Shown: positions 56,400-64,000 of the stretch, in pieces
Layout of the letters: each line of letters opens with the position of its first letter
Position numbering within the stretch: position 1 is the stretch's first letter
Assembly: GCF_033807715.1 (NCBI RefSeq)
Contig: NC_084610.1
Span: forward strand, 3,977,001 to 4,041,000
DNA: 64,000 nt
From: Cololabis saira
Lineage: Eukaryota > Chordata > Actinopteri > Beloniformes > Belonidae
Reading direction: 5' to 3'
The notes under the pieces: model-generated
What the model saw: only the letters and a program-made list of their open reading frames with translations
Told to the model about the DNA's origin: nothing
The model's database searches: none
Made by a program: the position numbers and the translations under genes

Positions 56400-57110
56400 A
56401 CTGTATTACACGCGTTAATCAAGAATGATACCAGAGTAATTAATAAATAAAGCCAGATCTCGGGACGTGCAGGCGGGTTTGTGATGCATCGTGCTTTTTG
56501 TTTTTGTTTGTTAAACAGTGGCATCTCCCCGAGGATGGAGTAGGGATGGGTGGGGGTCTGGTGGGGGTCTGGAGGGGGGGGCTGTGGCACCTCCCTGCCC
56601 GGGATTACATTAATCAAAGTATTTATTTCCCTCGGGGAGCCAGGCGCTAAATCACTCCAAATCCCAGTAAAATTGGATAACAGAAGGCGCATAGGGGTAA
56701 CCTGCTCTGGCGCTGCTGCTGCTGCTTTTTTATTTATTTCTGCTCATTTCACCAACTTAATGGATCTAGTTGTATCTAACTCTGAGGTGTTTGAGATGAC
56801 AAATGACATAAGTGAGTGGGATGCTGCGGCCAGGTAGAGCAGTCCTCCGGGCTCTGCTTGGGTCCGAGCCAGCACCGACGCAGAACCTTGGCCTCCATAA
56901 AGCTCATCAATCTGCTGCTGAAATCCAAACACACACACACAAAAATCCCTCGTTTTGTCTTTAGACTATTTGCTGAGTGATTACAGGCCATGTTTGGGCA
57001 AAGCCTGCGTGGCTAATAAATCAGCAAATGTTTACAGCCACGCAGGAGCCGCTAAGGCAATAAATACAGCAGCCAATACGCCGCCTATTACAGGTAATGC
57101 AAATAAAATA
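56400..57110. promoter_or_regulatory. Candidate conserved non-coding block with an octamer
   Basis: Includes 'cacgcgttaatcaagaatg', 'gagtaattaataaataaagcc', 'attacattaatcaaagtatttatttcc' (with a TCF/LEF-like ATCAAAG), 'ggctaataaatcagcaaatg' and an exact ATGCAAAT at 57097-57104. Another octamer is just outside at 56332-56339. No coding structure. The functional claim is inference. Confidence 0.35.
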
Positions 57111-57270
57111 AGGGGGCTGTAATTTTTCCTCGTGTGCTGCCGCCTCGTTTCCCTGATATTCATGAGGGAAACATGCAGGAAATGGCGTCTCTCGGTCTTT
57201 TACGGCAGCACATTGTTGCAGAAACGCACCGCGGTCATCGCGGATGAGCGATGGGCCTGTTGCTGCGCCG

Positions 57271-58173
57271 GGTGTTCTGTCAATCCTTGCTCCCTGCCGA
57301 GAAATGCTACTTTGTGGTTCTGCACATGCGCACAGTCGATTTTCAAAGTTTGATTGCTACGCCAATCATTTCTTGCAAGATGTAAAATTGATAATATGGG
57401 ATGTTGAGTATTTGATCCTTCAAAATACAGTACCCATGACATGAATTGCATTACATAAAGAGATAAAGAGAGAAAAAAAGAAAGAAAACTACAATTCTAT
57501 GGCTTAATTTGATATTAATTCAGTCATTCGCATTTATTTAACCAGGCAGGTCATTAATAACACATTCTTATTTACAATGACGACCTGGCAAGATACAAGT
57601 ACCACTTGGAGGGGAAAAGGAAATGGTTTAGGGACTAAAACACAGTAAAATTGTAGCTCTACAAAGGTTGAAAACCATTAGGGAGCATTTTTTGGCAAAG
57701 GAGCAGAAATTGGCAGAACACCGGTGTTCTGCCAATCCTTGCTACCTGCCGAGAAATGCTACTTTGTGGTTCTGCACATGCGCACAGTCGATTTTCAAAG
57801 TTTGATTGCCGCCAATCATTTCTTGCTCGATGTAAAATGGATAATATGGGATGTTGAGTATTTGATCCTTCAAAATACACTACCCATGACATGAATTGCA
57901 TTACACTTTGTGAACATTATACGATAAAGAGGGAAAAAAAACAATTCTATCGCTTTATTTGAGTAATTTCAGTCATTTTCAGTATTTCAGTGTTTCGCCT
58001 TTAGGTCATTAAGAACATTCTTATTTACAATAACGGCCTGGCAAGCAACAAGGATCACTTGGGGGAAAGGAAGTGGGCTATGGAGTAAAACACAGTAAAA
58101 TTGTAGCTCTACAAAGGTTGAAAACCATTAGGGAGCATTTTTTGGCAAAGCAGCAGAAATTGGCAGAACACCG
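57271..58173. repeat. 450-bp direct tandem duplication (two units)
   Basis: Unit 1 is about 57271-57722 and unit 2 about 57723-58173. Both contain 'gccgagaaatgctactttgtggttctgcacatgcgcacag', 'cccatgacatgaattgcatta', 'ggtcatta..aaca.attcttatttacaa' and 'aaaaccattagggagcattttttggcaaag'. Unit 2 has lost part of the internal 'atttaaccaggcaggtc'. The unit includes pieces resembling dispersed repeats. A CpG-rich tail (58195-58340, 'ggggccccagccccgccgc' repeated) follows. Confidence 0.85.
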
Positions 58174-58675
58174 GAGCGCACATGCGCGCTCCCGCACATG
58201 CACAAATTAGTTTGTTTGTAGACACGTGCACTGTCGCACCGTGGGGTACCAGGGGCCCCAGCCCCGCCGCAGGGGCCCCAGCCCCAGCCCCGCCGCCGGG
58301 GCCCTGACTCTGGGCCAGGACTCTCGGGGTGAAGCCCCGCGCATATTGGCCGCGCGTCTGCGCGCTTTTCTGTGTGCAGGAATGTTCTCCACTTGTGGAG
58401 CAAAGCGCAAGGAAAAAAAAGAAAAAAAAACCTGCCCAGACTGCCGGCATATTCATGAGTCAAGGTGCAAGTGTGACGCGCGCAGAGATAGACGGCCCAA
58501 CTGTGTTCCGTCACCGAGCAGCCTCCGTCTGATGATGCATGATGCTTCTCAAATGAGCAGAAAATCTGCAGCTCTAATGGGACCCGAGCAGGTTGGATGG
58601 AGGAGAGGAAAAGGCTCTGAATCAGTAGAGAGCTGTTTTCAGCCCAATGCGCCACTGGGGATTAGATTATTATTA

Positions 58676-58781
<106 letters not shown>

Positions 58782-58784
58782 TCA

Positions 58785-60324
58785 AACCAATCCGACACAT
58801 CAGCCAATATTGGCTGCTTTTCACATATTTTTTTTTTAGCCTATGACACATTACAAACACTTTGCATCACAGAAAAGCATTTGATAGTGTTTCAGATTAT
58901 CTTTAACACTCGGAATTAAAAACAAATATGTAAAAAGCTCTTAAAAGTTTTTCCATCCAACTTGTCATCTTTGACTTCAGTTTGGTATTCAAACCTGCTA
59001 AAGGCGTTTACAGTACCGTGTTTGGAGTTTTAATCACAACCATATTTTTTTTCATGCCTCTTGAAATTACAAACAGAAAATACAGCAACCAAAACATAAC
59101 TGATTCTCATTATTACTACTGCAAACACATGTTCGTGATAGTTTCCTCAGAGCAGCATAACGGAGCTTTTTCATGTTAAAATACCAGTTTCAGTTTCATT
59201 TGTCGTAGTATTTGATTGCTTTTAAGACGCGTCATCTATCCTTTGCTGTCTGCAGTTCATTTTATGGGCAAAAAACACTTAAAGAAACTTTTCAAGTAAG
59301 TATAGATGGAGGAGAAAATGAGTTACTGAGCTAGAAATGAAGGAAGAGTAAATCTTGCTCAGTGTTGTAAAAATGATGTTAACCTCCACACCTATAGGGG
59401 GACTCGCTGAGCCGAAAATAGTAAAAGATCCTTGTTCTATCCTAAAAGGGATTAAAATAGCAATAATCAGCCAACTGATTAACTAGTCCAACTCTAATAA
59501 TATTCCTGTATTTAGAGATTTAGTGTCTGGAAAACAAATACAGAGAAAACAATGAGTATTTCAACATTTAATGCAGTGCTTTATTGTTTGTCAAACTATC
59601 ACTGTTGTCCAACAATACGACCAAAACTGAATGCAAATCTTTACTTTAGAGGTTTATTCTGTTGGATGAAAATATAAGGAGATGCTGTGGTGATAAAAGT
59701 GTGGCATTTATTGTGAAATAAACCATAATACATGTTTGAATAAATATAAAACAGTTAAAAAACGGCCGTGCAGACCTGTAAAAGTGCCCCTGCGCCTGAC
59801 TTTGATGCACCGAGAGTAACAGTCCGCCGAGTCTCCAGCACATGCAGCATGTGGACGACTGGCCGGCTCAGCGACCGACTCGCCACTCGTTCACCTGACT
59901 CGCGTTATTCACTCGTGAGCTTGTGTGCTCACGTTCTGCAGCCGGGGGCCTTGATTCATGCGAGCATTATGCACGCCGGACGCTTATGGCACCTTCCTGC
60001 GTTGCTGTGCAGTCGGGCCCATTTGTTAGGAAATGGCTTTACATACATCTTCTTCTAGATGGCCCTCCCTCCTGCTGCAGCTCTGCTAACAGCTCCCACA
60101 CACACTCAGAAACACACACCGAGTTGAACTGGATCAGAGGCCAGGCAGGTGATGGCCATGTTGGAGGTGTTTAGCCAGCTGCTGCTGCGGTTCTGAACAG
60201 CTGATTGTGCTTTTACAAGCAGCCTTCAGATATTTGCAGTTGCTGCAGCAGAGCTGGAGCCGTCCTCACCGAGGAGATTCATTTACTAACGATGCGGCCG
60301 TCAAACTTTTCTTGTTGCACGACT
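58785..60324. other. Intergenic, no gene seen
   Basis: AT-rich to unique sequence. An exact ATGCAAAT occurs at 59631-59638. No domain-bearing ORF. Confidence 0.4.
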
Positions 60325-60664
60325 TAAAGGAGCATGAGGCAGGATTGAGGCAGGATTTATGAAAAAAATTCGTATACGTTTTAAGTTTTCTAGTAATAAT
60401 GTCAGATGAAGCGTTCCAAACCAAAAAAATTAGTCTGTATCTCTCCGTTGCCTTGAACAGGCTGTGTGCTGCAAAATGTGCTGCAATTGTGGGGCCGAAT
60501 TTCCCGCGCTGTCCTGCGGATGTGACGTCAAAAGGCGCTGCATGCGAGTTCTCCCCGTTCTCCCGTGCCGGCTTCGCTGTTGGCTGCAGTACCCCCAACG
60601 GCCGTCGTGGTGAAGGGTGGCGCTAGAGAGTCTCATTTCTTAAAAGGAGCCTCATGCTCCTTTA
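60325..60664. mobile_element. MITE with TTAAAGGAGC termini, second copy (inverted)
   Basis: Starts 'ttaaaggagcatgaggcagg' and ends 'ggagcctcatgctcctttaa'. Its interior is the reverse complement of 32561-32868 ('ttgaacaggctgtgtgctgcaaaatgtgctgcaatt', 'cagtacccccaacggccgtcgtgg'). The two copies differ by small insertions. Confidence 0.8.
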
Positions 60665-61871
60665 AAGCTAGGGTCTACGATTTTTCATATTGTACATTTT
60701 TATCAAAATCATTTATACGGTTGTCTAATAGTGTTACCTATGAAATATGATTAGCAAAAAGAACCAAAAGAAGATATTTCTTCTATCTGCTGTAATCCTG
60801 CAAAGAAGTCAACCAATAGGTGCCATTCGGCCCCAACGGCTCCTATTGGTCAATCTGCTTGAATGTCAGTGATTGGTTTATTTTTATTTGTTTGCAATAT
60901 GATAAAAGGTGAATCCCAGCTCTTTTTAGTTAACATCCTAAAGCCTAGTTCACTAGCGCCACAACCTGGATTGGTTTTCATTATTTATTTATTTACTTAT
61001 TTATTTTTTTGTCCCTGGAGTGCTAGTGTAAGATGGTTATGATGCCTTCAAGTACCTGGTTGTGTCTGAGTAACAAACCATATTACAGAGGTTGAAGATG
61101 CTGCCAGGTTCAATATTTGAGAAGCTGGATTTTTGTTTATTCTATTTTCTGTTTTTGAAATAATTTAAAGGGTTATATTGGTACAGAGCCTCAGAGAGGA
61201 AGACTTTAACACGTCTTTCTCCCTGTCGGTCTCTCAGTGCTTTTATTTGTTCTCAGGCTCAGGTTGCAGATACATTTTAAATACCACACTGTGTTAATTA
61301 TGTGTCTCTTATTAATATCTGATTCTGGTACTGTGCTTACTTTAAAGTTCCTTCAAGTGTTTTGCTCCTAGTTCATAGAAAATCTTAAGATTGCGGTTAG
61401 GTTTTTCCTGAGGCGAAAGCCATAACTTTTTTGTTTTTTCTTATGTTTATCCATGTATAAGGTTTGTATTTTTTGCTGCAAGCTACTGTGGATTTCAAGT
61501 TTGAATAAGTGCGTGTTACTACTTGATCGTTCGTTCCCCTTCCATTTAAATATCTTGTTACTGAATGTCAGAGTTGGTGGACCAATTTAGAAGTTAGCAG
61601 CAGGCCATCAACAAATGTAGGGTAGTAACATTAGTTATTTTATTTAGCTTCCCTAAGAAGGCTCGCGCCATTCATTTTGAACTGGCTAGAGTAGTTTTGT
61701 TTGTTCTTGTTATTTTGTGGTTGTGGTTGACCTGGGGAGGGAAATTTGGGTGGGGGAAGGGACTAGTAGATGGGCGTACAGTGGCGGGGTGGGAGGGATA
61801 CGAAGACCCTACGAAAAGGTTTTGCATGTCAGCTGAGACACTGATTGTACAATACTGTTCCATAACTGCTG
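60665..61871. other. Possible LINE 5' region, unassigned
   Basis: Sequence ahead of the ORF2 start. It has a purine-rich G tract (about 61735-61770) but no ORF1-like coiled-coil or RNA-binding ORF. Either the element lacks ORF1 here or insertion truncated it. The left boundary of the LINE cannot be set from this window. Confidence 0.3.
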
Positions 61872-64000
61872 ATGACTACGAATGTCAATAACGCAGGGAT
61901 AAGAAATCTCACATTTTCCAGTTGGAATGTACGAGGAGTAAATAATCCTGTCAAAAGAGGGAAGGTTTTGTCCCATCTTAAAACACTGGCCTCAGACATT
62001 ATGTTCTTACAGGAGACGCATCTGAATAATAACTCACATAGCAGGCTTAGGACAAGGTGGATAGGTGAAATTTATCACTCCACTTTCTCATCCAAAGCAA
62101 GGGGTGCAGCAATTTTATTTAGAAAAGGTGTTCCTTTTGTGCAGAAAAAAATGTTTACTGATAAAGAGGGTCGCTATATTATAGTCATTGGAGAAATACA
62201 CAATATCTCCCTTACTCTAGTGAATATTTACGCCCCCAATACAGACAACCCTGTATTTTTTCAAAAAGTCTTCGCATTGATACCGGATATCTCACAAACT
62301 AATTTGATAATTGGAGGGGATTTTAATACCGTTTTGGATACTTATCTTGATAGATCCTCCACAACAAACCTCTCAAGTAAAACTTCAAGTGAATATCTGA
62401 ATACATACATAAGTAATACAAACATCCTAGACATATGGCGGATAATGAACCCCTCAGGTAGAGACTATTCATTTTATTCACCTGTGCATAATTCCTATAG
62501 TAGGATAGACTACTTCCTAGTCGATGCCAGACTTGCACCTTTTGTATTAGATGTGCGGTATCACAGCATTGTAATTTCAGATCACAGCCCCCTTTCCTTT
62601 TCGGTACGCTTAGACCATATGGATAAACCCCATACATCTTGGAGACTAAATCCACAACTTCTCACTGATAAGAAATTCCGGGAATATCTGAATGATCAAA
62701 TTTCCCTGTACTTTGAGAAGAATGACACTCCTGAGATTTCACCTTCCACCCTTTGGGAAGCGTTCAAAGCCTATATTAGAGGTAGCATAATCTCATTTGA
62801 AGCATCAAAGAAAAAAGAAAATATGACCAAGTTAAAGGATTTAGAAAAACGGATCAAGTTACTTGACAGAGAAAATGCTCAGTCCCCATCTAAAGATCTG
62901 CATGGGAAAATAGCAACCCTGAAGTACGAATACAATGAAATTATGTCTGGGAAAATAAGTAAAGCATTCCTTTATACCAGGCAGAGGTTCTTTGAATTCG
63001 GTGATAAACCACATAAATTATTAGCCCGGCAACTTCGGAAAATGGAGAACGATAAGACAATACATATGATAAAGGCCCGCGACAACAAGATCCTCACAAA
63101 ACCTAAAGATATAAATAGTAGGTTTCTTGAATTTTTTACTGAATTGTATACTTCTAAATCTACCCCGAATTCTGAAATTGTGAATGGATTTCTAGATAAA
63201 TGCGACCTTCCCAAATTGGGTGTGGAAGATTGTGAATCACTGAACGCTGGGCTTACAGTTGCAGAGGTACAGAGGGCTACTGCCTCATTGAAAAATAATA
63301 AAACACCAGGTCCCGATGGTCTTCCTGGAGAACTATATAAAACATATAGTGAAAAATTATCCCCTTATTTATTAAGAGTATTTGAACATGCCCAGACAAA
63401 TGGTGTTTTGCCGCCGACTTTGACTGAAGCTGTGATCATAGTGATTCATAAAAAAGGGAAAGACCCGCAGCAAGTAGATGCATATCGTCCTATCTCGCTC
63501 CTGAATGTTGATGGGAAATTGTTCTCCAAAATACTGGCCAGCAGATTAAATTCCTTGCTAGAGAAACTTATTCACCCAGATCAGACGGGTTTTGTACCGA
63601 ATAGGAACTCCACCTCCAATCTTAGACGTCTCTTTAATATCATGTACACAAAGAGAGGACCATCCAGCGATCTCGTCATACTCTCGCTTGACGCTCAGAA
63701 GGCTTTTGACCAGATTGAATGGCATTACTTATTTGAAGTCCTTAGCAGATTCAATCTCGGCGCTAGATTTCTGTCGTTAATCAAACTCATCTATAATAAT
63801 CCTACGGCGCAAATTCTAACCAATAGAACATTATCCTCCTCATTTAAGTTGTGCAGAGGAACGAGGCAGGGATGCCCCCTCTCCCCTTTAATCTTCGCTC
63901 TTGCCATTGAGCCTTTGGCTCAAAGTATAAGGCTGGACCCTCAGATACATGGTTACACCACTAAAGGAACAAGTAGTAAAATATCCCTGTACGCGGATGA
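61872..64000 (+). CDS. L1/Tx1-like LINE ORF2: AP endonuclease + reverse transcriptase (open, runs off the window)
   Basis: Retrotransposon enzyme for target-primed reverse transcription: the endonuclease nicks DNA and the RT copies the element RNA. The 709 codons from ATG 61872 (preceded by in-frame TAA at 61863) contain no stop or frameshift. Endonuclease motifs: SWNVRG (16-21), QETHL (47-51), GGDFN (148-152), SRIDYFLV (about 210-217), SDHSPL (236-241). RT motifs: KTPGPDGLPGELY (about 476), YRPISLLNVDGKLFSKILA (about 538), LSLDAQKAFDQIEW (RT-A, about 604-617), GTRQGCPLSPLIFA (RT-B, about 663), and YAD at the last codons, the start of the catalytic YADD cut by the window edge. Usual ORF2 length is about 1,250 residues. 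Family order supports L1/Tx1 over CR1/L2. An intact frame suggests a young copy. Confidence 0.93.
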   Translation, partial: MTTNVNNAGIRNLTFSSWNVRGVNNPVKRGKVLSHLKTLASDIMFLQETHLNNNSHSRLRTRWIGEIYHSTFSSKARGAAILFRKGVPFVQKKMFTDKEGRYIIVIGEIHNISLTLVNIYAPNTDNPVFFQKVFALIPDISQTNLIIGGDFNTVLDTYLDRSSTTNLSSKTSSEYLNTYISNTNILDIWRIMNPSGRDYSFYSPVHNSYSRIDYFLVDARLAPFVLDVRYHSIVISDHSPLSFSVRLDHMDKPHTSWRLNPQLLTDKKFREYLNDQISLYFEKNDTPEISPSTLWEAFKAYIRGSIISFEASKKKENMTKLKDLEKRIKLLDRENAQSPSKDLHGKIATLKYEYNEIMSGKISKAFLYTRQRFFEFGDKPHKLLARQLRKMENDKTIHMIKARDNKILTKPKDINSRFLEFFTELYTSKSTPNSEIVNGFLDKCDLPKLGVEDCESLNAGLTVAEVQRATASLKNNKTPGPDGLPGELYKTYSEKLSPYLLRVFEHAQTNGVLPPTLTEAVIIVIHKKGKDPQQVDAYRPISLLNVDGKLFSKILASRLNSLLEKLIHPDQTGFVPNRNSTSNLRRLFNIMYTKRGPSSDLVILSLDAQKAFDQIEWHYLFEVLSRFNLGARFLSLIKLIYNNPTAQILTNRTLSSSFKLCRGTRQGCPLSPLIFALAIEPLAQSIRLDPQIHGYTTKGTSSKISLYAD

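Overview
This is teleost nuclear DNA, most likely from a percomorph-type fish. The evidence is an intron-split vertebrate mitochondrial ribosomal protein gene, an intronless class III POU gene, long dinucleotide arrays, and a dense load of fish-type transposable elements (hAT-, Tc1/mariner- and Harbinger-like MITEs, tRNA-derived SINEs, LINE 3' tails, an L1/Tx1-like LINE). There is no bacterial, organellar or viral gene.

Two host genes are supported, both on the minus strand. mrps9 (mitochondrial ribosomal protein uS9m) runs from its ATG at 18987 down to 2500 in ten readable coding exons with GT/AG borders and matching phases. The last coding exon (about 30 residues) was not found and probably lies beyond the left edge. 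pou3f3 (Brn-1-type neural POU/homeodomain factor) is a single exon at 47309-48577. Its probable 3' UTR runs to about 45.97 kb and its probable promoter is at 49.1-49.4 kb. POU3F3 followed by MRPS9 in the same orientation is, to my recollection, also the human order, so this is conserved synteny around a developmental regulator.

Layout: 1-2.5 kb is nested transposons. 2.5-19 kb is mrps9, whose introns hold several non-autonomous DNA transposons, LINE fragments and microsatellites. 19-25.6 kb is repeats: a transposon inside one arm of a local duplication, a 1.05-kb minisatellite, a Harbinger-like element and a TIR element with a minisatellite core. 25.6-45.9 kb is the intergenic interval between the genes, in which unique stretches that look like candidate conserved regulatory DNA alternate with MITEs, a SINE, a decayed LINE and a Tc1-like fossil. 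46-49.4 kb is the pou3f3 transcription unit. 49.4-60 kb is its upstream flank, with an inverted pair of similar elements, several POU octamers, CpG-rich stretches and microsatellites. 61.9-64 kb is an open LINE ORF2 (endonuclease plus reverse transcriptase) that runs off the right edge.

I did not find a clearly undescribed gene system. The most interesting signals are the inverted pair of about 86-bp related elements just upstream of pou3f3 (49532-49616 and 50480-50566), the excess of ATGCAAAT octamers around pou3f3, transposon filled/empty-site pairs readable inside this one window, and unrelated TIR elements with similar minisatellite cores. All alignments and counts were made by eye.
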